64,000 nt of DNA, from NCBI RefSeq assembly GCF_025751555.1, contig NZ_JAOWLB010000001.1, forward strand, positions 434,001 through 498,000, written 5' to 3'. The DNA comes from Ruegeria aquimaris. GTDB taxonomy: Bacteria > Pseudomonadota > Alphaproteobacteria > Rhodobacterales > Rhodobacteraceae. The notes under the pieces were generated by a model. It saw nothing but the letters and a program-made list of their open reading frames with translations. It was not told the DNA's origin and made no database searches. The position numbers were made by a program, and so were the translations under genes. Positions within the stretch are counted from its first letter, which is position 1. The number at the start of each line of letters is the position of its first letter. This document shows positions 44,163 through 52,337 of the stretch, piece after piece.

Positions 44163-44905
44163 CAGCCACAACCCCGAACGTCGTTCACCGCGTCCTCGAT
44201 GATCTTCAGACAGGTCTCGTCCGAGAACCGGTGATCGGCGTCCTTGACCAGCAACAGGCGCATGTCCGGCCCGGTGGCATGTTGCAAAAGCCGCACCGCC
44301 GTATCGACCGACACCGCCGTATCGGCGGTGCCTTGCAGGAAACGCACCGGAAACGGCAGATGCAGCGGCGCGCGCAGCACCAGATGGTTCCTCCCGTCCT
44401 CGATCATGCGGCGGGTGACGATATAGGGTTCCATATAGTCCGAGGGCAGTTCCACCCGGCCCTCGGCCGCCAGCTGCGCCTTTTGCCCCGCGTCGAACCC
44501 GGCCCACCAGCCGTCCTCGGTGAAATCCGGCGCGGCGGCGATGGTCACCATGCCCGCCATGCGGTCTGCCCGCGCCCGCGCCAGCAGAAGCGCCTGCCAG
44601 CCGCCCATCGACGAGCCGACCACGATCAGCGGCCCCTCGGTCAGGCTATCGACAACGGCCAGCGTGTCCTCATGCCAGTCCCCGATCGCGCCCTCGTCGA
44701 ATATGCCTGAGCTTTCGCCATGTCCCGAGTAGTCGAACCGCAGAAATGCATGCCCCCGCGCCCGCGCCCAGGCCTCCAGATGCACGGCCTTGGTGCCTTC
44801 CATGTCCGATTTCAGCCCGCCCAGGAACACGATGCAGGGACCGTCGCCCGGGGTGAGATGATAGGCGAGGCTGCGCCCCTGGTCGGTTGTCAGAGTATCG
44901 CTCAC
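44162..44905 (-). CDS. alpha/beta hydrolase (carboxylesterase-like)
   Basis: 247 residues. The nucleophile elbow is LIVVGSSMGGWQALL, acid in QGTADTAVSVDTAV and His in KDADHRFSD. FLGGLKSDMEGTKAVHLEAW and FLRFDYSGHGES are typical of the serine-hydrolase group close to mammalian ABHD10/palmitoyl-thioesterase-like enzymes. I chose GTG at 44905, with AAGGA eight bases upstream; an ATG at 44971 would add 22 residues. It starts the minus-strand run and is divergent from the ArsR-fusion regulator. Confidence 0.78.
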   Translation of the reverse strand: MSDTLTTDQGRSLAYHLTPGDGPCIVFLGGLKSDMEGTKAVHLEAWARARGHAFLRFDYSGHGESSGIFDEGAIGDWHEDTLAVVDSLTEGPLIVVGSSMGGWQALLLARARADRMAGMVTIAAAPDFTEDGWWAGFDAGQKAQLAAEGRVELPSDYMEPYIVTRRMIEDGRNHLVLRAPLHLPFPVRFLQGTADTAVSVDTAVRLLQHATGPDMRLLLVKDADHRFSDETCLKIIEDAVNDVRGCG

Positions 44906-44979
44906 CGGGCTTTTCCTTTGCTGGTCGTTTTCCCAAGCCTCCATCGCTTTGCAGGCGGGTGCAAGGCTCATTAAGTTAC

Positions 44980-45017
44980 CATATTGTCACGTGACTATCG
45001 AATCACATATAGTCGCA
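44980..45017. promoter_or_regulatory. operator-like repeats before the ArsR-AHSA1 gene
   Basis: CATATTGTCACG (44980-44991) and CATATAGTCGCA (45006-45017) are direct repeats at 26-bp spacing; the first overlaps the palindrome GTCACGTGAC (44986-44995). They lie between divergent genes, the second just two bases before the regulator ATG, fitting autoregulation by the ArsR-type protein. Confidence 0.55.
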
Positions 45018-45019
45018 AC

Positions 45020-45763
45020 ATGGACATTCTTTTCAAAGCTCTCAACGACCCCGCCCGCCGCGCCATTCTGGACCAGTTGCGCCAGAAGGACGGGCAAAGC
45101 CTGAGCGAGCTGGAAAGCAAGTTCGACATGACCCGGTTCGGGGTCATGAAACACCTCAAGCTGCTGGAGGAAGCGCATCTTGTCCTCACCCGGCGCGAGG
45201 GGCGGTTCAAATACCATTACCTCAACCCCCTGCCCTTGCAGGACATGATCAACCGCTGGGTGGTGCCCTTCCTGCAACCGCAGGCACAGGGGCTGGCCGC
45301 GCTGAAAGAGAAATTGGAAACGGAGAACAGAATGGGAAAGCCCGATTTCATGATGCAGACATTCATCCGCTGCACACAGGATGCGCTCTGGGCGGCGCTG
45401 ACCGAGACCGAACAGATGGCGGCCTATCACTTCCTCTGCAACGAGGTGCAGGGCAAGGTCTCGCCCGGCGAGACGGTCGAGTTCATCACCCCCGCCGGCG
45501 GCGCGATGCTGCGGCAGGTGACCCGGAAGCTTGACCCGAAATCGCGGATCGAGATGAGCTTCGAGCCGCTTTTCATGGGGCCGGGCGCCGTGGCCTCGGA
45601 AATGGTCTATCTGATCGAACCGCAGGGCGAGATCTGCAAGCTGACCATCGAACACTACAACCTCGCCGTCGGGCAAGAGGGCATCGGCGAAGGTTGGGCG
45701 CGTCTGGCCGCTTCGCTCAAGAGCTATCTGGAAACCGGAACCGCGTTGAAAGGGGCCGCATGA
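45020..45763 (+). CDS. ArsR-family HTH fused to AHSA1/SRPBCC domain
   Basis: 247 residues. Residues 1-95 are an ArsR winged helix (LFKALNDPARRAILDQLRQK, then FDMTRFGVMKHLKLLEEAHL), without the metal-binding CxC pair of arsenic sensors. Residues 105-240 are an AHSA1/SRPBCC ligand-binding domain (MMQTFIRCTQDALWAALTET and FEPLFMGPG). The fusion suggests direct sensing of a hydrophobic ligand and regulation of itself and a divergent hydrolase operon. The ATG at 45020 is the start; the MAPEG gene overlaps its stop. Confidence 0.85.
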   Translation: MDILFKALNDPARRAILDQLRQKDGQSLSELESKFDMTRFGVMKHLKLLEEAHLVLTRREGRFKYHYLNPLPLQDMINRWVVPFLQPQAQGLAALKEKLETENRMGKPDFMMQTFIRCTQDALWAALTETEQMAAYHFLCNEVQGKVSPGETVEFITPAGGAMLRQVTRKLDPKSRIEMSFEPLFMGPGAVASEMVYLIEPQGEICKLTIEHYNLAVGQEGIGEGWARLAASLKSYLETGTALKGAA

Positions 45764-46173
45764 TGGACAGCTTTCCCACCGAACTGGGCATCCTCACCTG
45801 CCTGATGATCCTCGCTGCATCGCTCTGGATACCCTACGTCGTCGGCATCGCAACCGACCCCTCGCACGAAGAGGCCTTCGCCCGGCCCGCGCAGATTGCC
45901 AATCTGCGCCCCTGGGTGCAACGCTCGCATCGGGCGCATCTGAACCTCTTGGAACAGGCGATGCCCTTTGCGGTACTGGTGCTGATCCTGGCGCTGATGA
46001 ACGGGTTCTCGACGCTGACCTACTGGACCGCCATCGCCTTCTTCTGGATCCGGGTGTTGCATGCAGCGGGCATGATCTCGGGCTTCGCCCGGATGCCGCT
46101 GCGCCCGATCCTGTTCAGCGCGGGTTGGGTCTGCACCCTGCTGATGGCCTATGCCATCTTTGCCGCACGCTAA
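45763..46173 (+). CDS. MAPEG-family membrane protein
   Basis: 136 residues with four membrane helices. LRPWVQRSHRAHLNLLEQAM is the MAPEG signature (Arg, His, Asn and Glu residues around the glutathione site), followed by FWIRVLHAAGMIS. MAPEG proteins include microsomal glutathione S-transferases. Start could be either ATG of the ATGATG at 45760/45763, both overlapping the regulator stop. Co-transcription with the ArsR-AHSA1 gene is likely. Confidence 0.82.
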   Translation: MDSFPTELGILTCLMILAASLWIPYVVGIATDPSHEEAFARPAQIANLRPWVQRSHRAHLNLLEQAMPFAVLVLILALMNGFSTLTYWTAIAFFWIRVLHAAGMISGFARMPLRPILFSAGWVCTLLMAYAIFAAR

Positions 46174-46185
46174 GCGCGAGGCCTG

Positions 46186-46232
46186 CCCAAAGTTTCACGA
46201 AACTTTGGGTACAGACTTTCTGCGAAAGTCTG
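46186..46232. repeat. paired perfect hairpins after the MAPEG gene
   Basis: CCCAAAGTTT-CACG-AAACTTTGGG (46186-46209) and CAGACTTTC-TGC-GAAAGTCTG (46212-46232), only two bases apart, in front of thrS. The layout recalls the triple-hairpin repeats at 10403 and 62304, though the stems differ in sequence. Confidence 0.7.
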
Positions 46233-46331
46233 CTGCCTTGACTTCGTCTGCGGCCCCTGCCAAATCGGGCGGACACCATAACCCGCAACCGGGCGTTCAG
46301 TGGGCGCCAAACCGACGAGGAGCCGCCAGAT

Positions 46332-48278
46332 ATGGCCCAGATCTCTCTCACCTTTCCCGATGGCAATGCACGATCCTATGACGCAGGCGTAACGCCCGCG
46401 CAGGTCGCCGCCGACATCTCCACCTCGCTGGCGAAAAAGGCCATCTCCGCCACTGTTGACGGCAAGCATTGGGACCTGCAATGGCCGATCGCGGCCGATG
46501 CGCGGATCGCCATTCACACCATGGCCGACGAGGCACAGGCCAACGAGCTGGTGCGCCACGACCTGGCCCATATCATGGCCCGCGCGGTGCAGGAGATCTG
46601 GCCCGCCACCAAGGTCACCATCGGCCCCGTCATCGAGAACGGCTGGTATTACGACTTCGACCGCGCCGAACCCTTCACCCCAGAAGATCTCGGCCTGATC
46701 GAGAAAAAGATGAAGGAAATCATCAACAAGCGCGAGCCCGTGACCACCGAGGTCTGGGAACGCGCCCGCGCGATCGAGTTCTACAAGGCCAACAACGAAC
46801 CCTACAAGGTCGAGCTGATCGAGGCCATTCCCGGCTCCGAACCGATCCGCATGTACTGGCACGGCCACTGGCAGGACCTCTGCCGTGGCCCGCACCTGCA
46901 ACATACCGGCCAGGTCCCCGGCGACGCGTTCAAGCTGATGTCCATCGCCGGCGCCTATTGGCGCGGCGACAGCAATCGCCCGATGCTGCAACGCATCTAC
47001 GGCGTCGCCTTCACCGGCAAGGAAAAGCTCAAGGCGCATCTCACCATGCTGGAAGAGGCCGCCAAGCGCGACCACCGCAAGCTGGGCCGCGAGATGGACC
47101 TGTTCCACATGCAGGAAGAGGCCCCGGGCCAGGTGTTCTGGCACCCCAACGGCTGGACCGTCTATACAACGTTGCAGGACTACATGCGCCGCCAGCAGCG
47201 TCGCGGCGGCTATGTCGAGGTGAACACGCCCCAGGTCGTCGACCGCAAGCTCTGGGTGGCCTCGGGCCATTGGGAGAAATACCAGGAGAACATGTTCATC
47301 GTCGAAGTGGACGAGGAACATGCCCGGGAGAAGGCGGTCAACGCGCTCAAGCCGATGAACTGCCCCTGCCATGTGCAGATCTTCAACCAGGGCCTCAAAT
47401 CCTATCGCGACCTGCCGCTGCGCATGGCCGAATTCGGCTCATGCAACCGCTATGAGCCCTCGGGCGCGCTGCACGGTATCATGCGGGTGCGCGGCTTTAC
47501 CCAGGATGACGGCCATATCTTCTGTGCCGAGGATCAGATCGAATCCGAGACCGCCGAGTTCATCAACTTCCTGTCGATGATCTACAAGGATCTGGGCTTC
47601 GAGAAGTTCTCGGTCAAATTCTCCGACCGCCCCGAGACCCGCGCGGGTTCGGATGAGGTCTGGGACAAGGCCGAAGCCGCCCTGCTGTCGGCCACCCGCG
47701 CCGCCGGGATCGAGCCGGAACTGAACCCCGGCGAAGGCGCCTTTTATGGCCCCAAGCTGGAGTTCGTCCTGACCGACGCCATCGGACGCGACTGGCAATG
47801 CGGCACCCATCAGGTGGATTTCGTTCTGCCCGAACGGCTCGATGCTACCTATATCGGCGCCGACGGGGCCAAGCATCGCCCGGTCATGCTGCATCGGGCG
47901 ACGCTGGGCTCGTTCGAGCGCTTCATCGGCATCCTGATCGAGGAACACGCGGGTAAACTGCCCTTCTGGCTGGCGCCGCGCCAGGTGGTGGTCGCCTCGA
48001 TCACGTCCGATGCCGACGCCTATGTACAAGAGGTCGTGGCAGAGCTGAAAAAGGCGGGTGTCCGGGCCGAAGCCGACACCCGCAACGAAAAGATCAACTA
48101 CAAGGTCCGCGAGCATTCTGTGGGCAAGGTACCGGTGATCCTGGCCGTCGGTCAGCGCGAGGTCGAGGAACGCACCGTCAGCGTTCGTCGCCTGGGCGAA
48201 AAGGAAACCCGCGTGCAGCCGCTCGCGAATGTTACAAAAGAGCTGGCGCGCGCCGCGACACCGCCCGACCTGCTGTAA
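46332..48278 (+). CDS. thrS: threonyl-tRNA synthetase
   Basis: 648 residues, full length. In order: TGS domain ([20 protein letters not shown]), SAD editing domain with [13 protein letters not shown] and [15 protein letters not shown], class II catalytic core (motif 2 [21 protein letters not shown] in two pieces, motif 3 near APRQVV), with zinc ligand Cys in MNCPCH, and the anticodon-binding domain at the end ([19 protein letters not shown]). It charges tRNA-Thr. AGGAG is nine bases before the ATG. Confidence 0.96.
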   Translation: MAQISLTFPDGNARSYDAGVTPAQVAADISTSLAKKAISATVDGKHWDLQWPIAADARIAIHTMADEAQANELVRHDLAHIMARAVQEIWPATKVTIGPVIENGWYYDFDRAEPFTPEDLGLIEKKMKEIINKREPVTTEVWERARAIEFYKANNEPYKVELIEAIPGSEPIRMYWHGHWQDLCRGPHLQHTGQVPGDAFKLMSIAGAYWRGDSNRPMLQRIYGVAFTGKEKLKAHLTMLEEAAKRDHRKLGREMDLFHMQEEAPGQVFWHPNGWTVYTTLQDYMRRQQRRGGYVEVNTPQVVDRKLWVASGHWEKYQENMFIVEVDEEHAREKAVNALKPMNCPCHVQIFNQGLKSYRDLPLRMAEFGSCNRYEPSGALHGIMRVRGFTQDDGHIFCAEDQIESETAEFINFLSMIYKDLGFEKFSVKFSDRPETRAGSDEVWDKAEAALLSATRAAGIEPELNPGEGAFYGPKLEFVLTDAIGRDWQCGTHQVDFVLPERLDATYIGADGAKHRPVMLHRATLGSFERFIGILIEEHAGKLPFWLAPRQVVVASITSDADAYVQEVVAELKKAGVRAEADTRNEKINYKVREHSVGKVPVILAVGQREVEERTVSVRRLGEKETRVQPLANVTKELARAATPPDLL

Positions 48279-48298
48279 CAATTCTCACAAAAGACGTG

Positions 48299-48329
48299 CA
48301 GGCCAGCCTCCTCACCGGGGGCCGGCCTG
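48299..48329 (+). terminator. hairpin after thrS
   Basis: CAGGCC pairs with GGCCTG, and inner GC pairs extend the stem with one mismatch. It is 20 bases past the thrS stop. The T tail is weak. Confidence 0.55.
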
Positions 48330-48374
48330 TAACATTTCGCGCATTTGCCAAAAGAATCCCTTTGTTTACCGCGT

Positions 48375-48387
48375 GACTTGCCCAAGA
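48375..48387 (+). promoter_or_regulatory. bufferin upstream element, copy 1
   Basis: GACTTGCCCAAGA, repeated exactly at 48452-48464. The core CTTG-CC-CAAG is a near-palindrome. Both copies flank the presumed buf promoter. Confidence 0.6.
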
Positions 48388-48451
48388 ATTCTGACAGGAA
48401 TGTGAGACACGGGGTCGTGAATTCAAACACGTATCCAGCCACACTACCTTA

Positions 48452-48464
48452 GACTTGCCCAAGA
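48452..48464 (+). promoter_or_regulatory. bufferin upstream element, copy 2
   Basis: Second exact copy of GACTTGCCCAAGA, 36 bases before the bufA1 start and 77 bp from copy 1. Confidence 0.6.
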
Positions 48465-48499
48465 CGAAAACATCACACGATCATGAAGGGATGAACGAG

Positions 48500-48805
48500 A
48501 TGTCGAAAACCACCAAGACCCTGGCCATCGCGGGCGCTGTTGCTGCCGCGCTTTCCGCAACCACTGTCACCACTGCCAGCGCCCAGGCCAAGGAAAAGTG
48601 CTATGGCGTATCGCTGGCCGGCAAGAACGACTGCGCCGCCGGCCCCGGCACCACCTGCGCCGGCACTTCGACCGTGGATTACCAGGGCAACGCCTGGACG
48701 CTGGTAGACGCGGGCACCTGCGCGACCATCGAACTGCCCGCACAGGCCGACGGTTCGGCACGCAAAGGCTCGCTCGAAGCGCTGACCCGCGACCTGCCCG
48801 CATAA
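48500..48805 (+). CDS. bufA1: bufferin-1 precursor, DUF2282 (BufA1)
   Basis: 101 residues. A signal peptide (about to ASA at residue 28) precedes four cysteines: C34 in KCYGV, C45 in NDCAAGPG, C53 in TTCAGTS and C74 in GTCATI. This is the DUF2282/BufA1 layout. In the characterised Caulobacter bufferins the cysteines are oxidised by the MNIO enzyme and the product binds copper in the periplasm. Start at 48500 with AAGGG upstream; an ATG nine bases earlier overlaps it. It heads the four-gene buf operon. Confidence 0.88.
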   Translation: MSKTTKTLAIAGAVAAALSATTVTTASAQAKEKCYGVSLAGKNDCAAGPGTTCAGTSTVDYQGNAWTLVDAGTCATIELPAQADGSARKGSLEALTRDLPA

Positions 48806-48886
48806 GGCACAGCACCTTCAGGGGGAGGGCCGCCCACCGGCCCTCCCCTTTTCCTGCCTCGCCGGGATTGCCGAAAGGACCATGTC

Positions 48887-49744
48887 ATGCTGGATGCTTC
48901 CCGCGCCCCAAGCGGCCTTCCGTCCCTGCCCGGTGTGGGCTACAAGCCGCAACATTTCTCCGAGATCCTCGATGCGCCCGGCCCGGTCGGCTGGCTCGAA
49001 ATCCATGCCGAGAACTACATGGGCGATGGTGGCCGTCCGCTGGCGCAACTGCGCCACCTGTCCGAACGCTTTCCGATCTCGGTGCATGGTGTCGGCCTGT
49101 CCATTGGTGGGGCGGGTGCGCTCGACCCTGATCATCTGGCCCGGCTGAAACACCTCACAGGCTGGCTGAACCCGGCCAGTTTCTCGGAACATCTGGCCTG
49201 GTCCACCCATGACAGCCATTTTCTCAATGACCTGCTGCCGCTGCCCTATACCGATGCCACGCTGACCCGCGTCTGCGACCACATCGATCAGGTGCAGGAT
49301 GTGGTTGGCCGCCGGATGCTGCTGGAAAACCCCTCCTCCTACCTCGCATTCGCCGAAAGCACCTGGTCCGAGCCCGATTTCCTGCGCGAAATCACCCGGC
49401 GCACGGGTTGTGGCTTGCTGCTCGACGTCAACAACGTCTTTGTCTCGGCCACCAATCTCGATTTCTCGCCGCAGGGTTATATCGACGCCTATCCGCTGGA
49501 AAAGGTGGGCGAAATCCATCTGGGCGGCCATGACGAGGATCACGACGACCACGGTAGACCGCTCTTGATCGACAGCCACGGGCGCGAGGTGGTGGACCCT
49601 GTCTGGTCCCTGCTCGACTATGTGCTCGACCGGTCAGGCCCGAAACCGATCCTGATCGAGTGGGACACCGACGTGCCCGACTGGCCCGTTCTGCGGGCCG
49701 AGGCCGCGCGCGCCCAAACCGCGCTGGAGCGCTTACCGGCATGA
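48887..49744 (+). CDS. bufB1: MNIO-family (DUF692) iron enzyme, bufferin maturase BufB1
   Basis: 285 residues. The DUF692/MNIO TIM-barrel motifs are all visible: [14 protein letters not shown] (His40, Glu42, Asn43), [10 protein letters not shown] (His67), SEHLAW (Glu101-His102), LLENPSSY (Glu147-Asn148), [10 protein letters not shown] (Asp180, Asn183) and EIHLGGH (Glu209, His211, His215). These include the ligands of the multinuclear iron site. The enzyme should oxidise cysteines of BufA1 in the cytoplasm before export. It is cytosolic, lies 81 bases after bufA1 and overlaps bufC1. Confidence 0.92.
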   Translation: MLDASRAPSGLPSLPGVGYKPQHFSEILDAPGPVGWLEIHAENYMGDGGRPLAQLRHLSERFPISVHGVGLSIGGAGALDPDHLARLKHLTGWLNPASFSEHLAWSTHDSHFLNDLLPLPYTDATLTRVCDHIDQVQDVVGRRMLLENPSSYLAFAESTWSEPDFLREITRRTGCGLLLDVNNVFVSATNLDFSPQGYIDAYPLEKVGEIHLGGHDEDHDDHGRPLLIDSHGREVVDPVWSLLDYVLDRSGPKPILIEWDTDVPDWPVLRAEAARAQTALERLPA

Positions 49745-50523
49745 CCGTGACACAGGATGATTTCCATGCCGCTCTGCTCGATCCGGGCCGGGCGATCCCG
49801 GAGGGTCTATGCGATGCCCGGACGCATCCGCCGGGCCGCCGGTTCAACGTCTATCGCAACAATGTGGCGGTGTCGCTGACCGAGGCGATGCACCAGGCCT
49901 TTCCGGTCATCGCCAAGCTGCTCGGCGCGCAGAACATGGACGGGCTCGCGGGCCTCTTCCTGCGCCGCCACCCGCCCTCGACGCCGCTGATGATGTTCTA
50001 CGGCGAGGCGTTTCCCGACTTCCTCGCCGGGATGGAACAGCTGTCGCACCTGGGCTACCTGCCCGATGTGGCGCGGCTCGAACTGGCGATACGCCAGTCC
50101 TACCATGCCGCCGACAGCACCCCGCTCGACCCAAAGGCGCTGTCCATCGACCCCGAGGCGCTGATGGCCGCCCGGCTCGACTTCGCCCCGGCCATGCGGC
50201 TGATCCGGTCGCCCTGGCCGATTCATGCGATCTGGCGGTTCAATACCGAGGACGGCGCGCCGAAACCGCAACCGGGCGGTCAGGATGTGTTGATCACCCG
50301 GCCCGAATACGACCCGATCCCACAGCCGCTGCCCACCGGCGGCGGCGACTGGATCGAAGCCCTGCAAGCCGGTGCGACGATCGGCGCGGCCTATGAGACT
50401 GCCGCCGAAACGACACCTGATTTCGACCTGGGCGCCACATTGGCCCTGCTCCTCCAGGGGGGCGCCCTCACCTCACTCACAGAGGAAGGACAAGAGCATG
50501 AACCCACTCATCTCGATCCATGA
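49741..50523 (+). CDS. bufC1: BufC1/HvfC-like partner protein (DUF2063)
   Basis: 260 residues. The N-terminal DUF2063 domain is recognisable: [15 protein letters not shown], then [24 protein letters not shown] in two pieces and a middle [15 protein letters not shown]. It is thought to help present the precursor to the MNIO enzyme, as BufC does in the bufferin system. The ATG overlaps the bufB1 stop by four bases and its end overlaps the DoxX gene by 26 bases, so the three are strongly coupled. Confidence 0.9.
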   Translation: MTVTQDDFHAALLDPGRAIPEGLCDARTHPPGRRFNVYRNNVAVSLTEAMHQAFPVIAKLLGAQNMDGLAGLFLRRHPPSTPLMMFYGEAFPDFLAGMEQLSHLGYLPDVARLELAIRQSYHAADSTPLDPKALSIDPEALMAARLDFAPAMRLIRSPWPIHAIWRFNTEDGAPKPQPGGQDVLITRPEYDPIPQPLPTGGGDWIEALQAGATIGAAYETAAETTPDFDLGATLALLLQGGALTSLTEEGQEHEPTHLDP

Positions 50524-51064
50524 CAAGGTCTTTGGCCTTGTTGAAACCGCCGGAACCTGGCTCTTGCCGCTGCTGGCCCGGTTCACCTTTGCCGCCGTGC
50601 TACTGGTCTATTACTGGAACTCGGGCCTGACCAAGCTGGGCGACGGCATCCTTGGTCTCTTCAGCCCCTCGATCGGTGCCTACAGCCAGATCTTTCCCAA
50701 ACAGCTCGAAGCGGTCGGGTATGACGTGTCGCAACTGGGCTTCTACCACTGGGCCGTGGTGATGGCGGGCACCTATGCCGAATTCATCCTGCCTCTCCTG
50801 ATCGTGATCGGCCTCTTCACCCGGCTGGCGGCGCTCGGCATGATCGGCTTTGTGGTGGTGCAGTCACTGACCGATGTCTATGGCCATGGCGCCACCGATC
50901 TGGCCACGCTGGGCGCGTGGTTCGACAATCAGGCCAGCGGCGTGATCATGGACCAGCGGCTGTTCTGGGTCTTCACCCTCGGTATCCTGGTGATCCGCGG
51001 GGCGGGCGCCCTGTCGCTTGACGCGCTGTTGCGCAACCGCGCCCAAAGCGCCGCCATGGCCTGA
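50498..51064 (+). CDS. DoxX-family membrane protein of the bufferin operon (BufD/HvfX)
   Basis: 188 residues with four membrane helices (about 22-45, 82-104, 110-130 and 148-168). FTFAAVLLVYYWNSGLTKLG and FILPLLIVIGLFTRLAALG are DoxX-type. DoxX proteins often end MNIO operons and are thought to act with the exported product at the membrane, but the exact function is unknown. The ATG lies inside the end of bufC1, 26 bases before its stop. Confidence 0.88.
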   Translation: MNPLISIHDKVFGLVETAGTWLLPLLARFTFAAVLLVYYWNSGLTKLGDGILGLFSPSIGAYSQIFPKQLEAVGYDVSQLGFYHWAVVMAGTYAEFILPLLIVIGLFTRLAALGMIGFVVVQSLTDVYGHGATDLATLGAWFDNQASGVIMDQRLFWVFTLGILVIRGAGALSLDALLRNRAQSAAMA

Positions 51065-51076
51065 GCCACAAGGATC

Positions 51077-51095
51077 GGCCCGCGCATTGCGGGCC
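51077..51095. terminator. hairpin between buf operon and the convergent membrane gene
   Basis: GGCCCGC-GCATT-GCGGGCC, a perfect 7-bp stem between convergent genes; likely bidirectional, although without long T runs. Confidence 0.6.
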
Positions 51096-51104
51096 CTTCC
51101 CCGC

Positions 51105-51473
51105 TCAGAAATGCGCCTTTTCCTCGTCCGGCTTACCCGCTGCCACCGCCAGCACGCCAGCGACCCCGGCAAAGGCGATCGGGAACATGGTGAACACGTT
51201 GAAGCCAAAGGCATGGTACATGCCCGCCGCCGAGATCAGCAGCAGCACACCGCCCCACAGCGCCCGCGCCCGCGCCATCGCGCCGCCCGCAATCGCCAGC
51301 ATCGGCGCGATGACCGAAGTCATCTGCACCAGATCGGTATTGGCCACCTGCTCGGCCACCCCCTCGATCTCGCCGAAATACGCCACCGCCTCGACATAGC
51401 CAAAGCTGACGAAGCCGACGAGCATACCGATCAATCCGGCAATGATACCAAGGACAAGCGCCGCATTGCGCAT
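51105..51473 (-). CDS. four-helix membrane protein of unknown function
   Basis: 122 residues with four hydrophobic segments (about 5-28, 52-66, 68-88 and 90-112). Short hydrophilic loops and a charged tail (KPDEEKAHF). No known family recognised with confidence; a DUF4064-like small membrane protein is possible. It is convergent with the buf operon. Confidence 0.65.
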   Translation of the reverse strand: MRNAALVLGIIAGLIGMLVGFVSFGYVEAVAYFGEIEGVAEQVANTDLVQMTSVIAPMLAIAGGAMARARALWGGVLLLISAAGMYHAFGFNVFTMFPIAFAGVAGVLAVAAGKPDEEKAHF

Positions 51474-51517
51474 GGGGTGACCTCCAATTCAGATACCGGC
51501 TTCACATAAGACCCGGT

Positions 51518-51835
51518 TCAGCCCGCGCCAAGGGCACGCCGAGTGTCAGGGGTCCAGCCGAGGTAAAATTCCCCCTCCGCCTCGATCAGCGGCCGCTTCA
51601 TCAGTGCCGGGTGCGCAGCGAGCAGGTCCAGCGGATCGCGCGCCCGCTCTGCCTCGTCCAGACCCCGCCATGTGGTCGAGCGGGTGTTGAGCAGCGCCGC
51701 GCCGAATTCCGCCCATGCGCGTGCCAGCACGTCCTGACTGATCCCGTCGTCGCGTACATCCACCAGCCGCGCATTCGGCAGTGCCTTCAAGGCCTTGCGA
51801 CACGTGTCGCAGTTCTTCAACCCGTAGATCAGCAT
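51518..51835 (-). CDS. ArsC/Spx-family protein
   Basis: 105 residues. The thioredoxin-like N-terminus is MLIYGLKNCDTCRKALKALP with a CDTC redox motif, then NTRSTTWRGL and LMKRPLIEAEGEFYLGW, the ArsC/Spx substrate loop. Single-domain members may be arsenate reductases or YffB-type proteins. The catalytic Arg of true ArsC (Arg in MKRPL) is present. ATG at 51835 is 78 bases inside a longer frame whose N-terminus is unrelated. Confidence 0.83.
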   Translation of the reverse strand: MLIYGLKNCDTCRKALKALPNARLVDVRDDGISQDVLARAWAEFGAALLNTRSTTWRGLDEAERARDPLDLLAAHPALMKRPLIEAEGEFYLGWTPDTRRALGAG

Positions 51836-52048
51836 GAAACCTCCGTCCTTTCCGCCCAAATATCGCGCAAAATGATCCGGGCACAGTCCCTTTTTCTTGA
51901 TTTTTGCCCGCACCGTGCAATCTTGAGGCCGGAACCGGTGTCAGTCGCCTTCTAACCCTGACCGGGAGAGGCGCAGGATTGCCGCCGGCCACCCGCCCAT
52001 GCCCCGCATATTCGGGGAGGATTTGAACGTCAGAAGGAGACACGGGAC

Positions 52049-52255
52049 ATGCCTACCGGCACCGTGAAATGGTTTAACGCAACTAAAGGTTATGGCTTTA
52101 TTGCCCCCGACGGCGGCGGCAAGGATGTTTTTGTCCACATTTCGGCTGTCGAACGGTCCGGTTTGACCGGTCTGGCCGACAATCAGAAAGTGTCGTTCGA
52201 ACTGCAAGACGGCCGCGACGGTCGCCAGATGGCCGCCGACATCAAGCCGTTGTAA
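52049..52255 (+). CDS. cspA: cold shock domain protein
   Basis: 68 residues. A single cold-shock OB fold with RNP1 KGYGFI and RNP2 DVFVHI, starting MPTGTVKWFNATKGYGFIAP. It binds single-stranded RNA or DNA. AGAAGGAGA precedes the ATG. A 135-base leader with GC-rich segments stands upstream, as is common for csp genes. A perfect hairpin follows. Confidence 0.94.
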   Translation: MPTGTVKWFNATKGYGFIAPDGGGKDVFVHISAVERSGLTGLADNQKVSFELQDGRDGRQMAADIKPL

Positions 52256-52282
52256 ATCCACGGCAGAGCCACATCAGGCGTT

Positions 52283-52301
52283 CGGCGGCCTTTGGCCGCC
52301 G
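52283..52301. terminator. bidirectional terminator-like hairpin
   Basis: CGGCGGCC-TTT-GGCCGCCG between convergent cspA and thyX; 8-bp perfect stem. Confidence 0.7.
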
Positions 52302-52337
52302 ACCCGCTTCTGCGACCGGAAACCGGCCCGCCCGAGA

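Noticed and set aside
43170-44507. Longer hydrolase gene starting at 44507
   Set aside because: The extra 115 residues are Arg/Gly-rich, come from another frame of the upstream hydrolase, and have no ribosome site; the ATG at 44162 gives a sensible membrane anchor.
48279-48499. SigF-type ECF promoter before bufA1
   Set aside because: A GTAAC string is present near 48330, but there is no convincing partner box at the right distance, and it overlaps the thrS terminator. The GACTTGCCCAAGA repeats are better supported.
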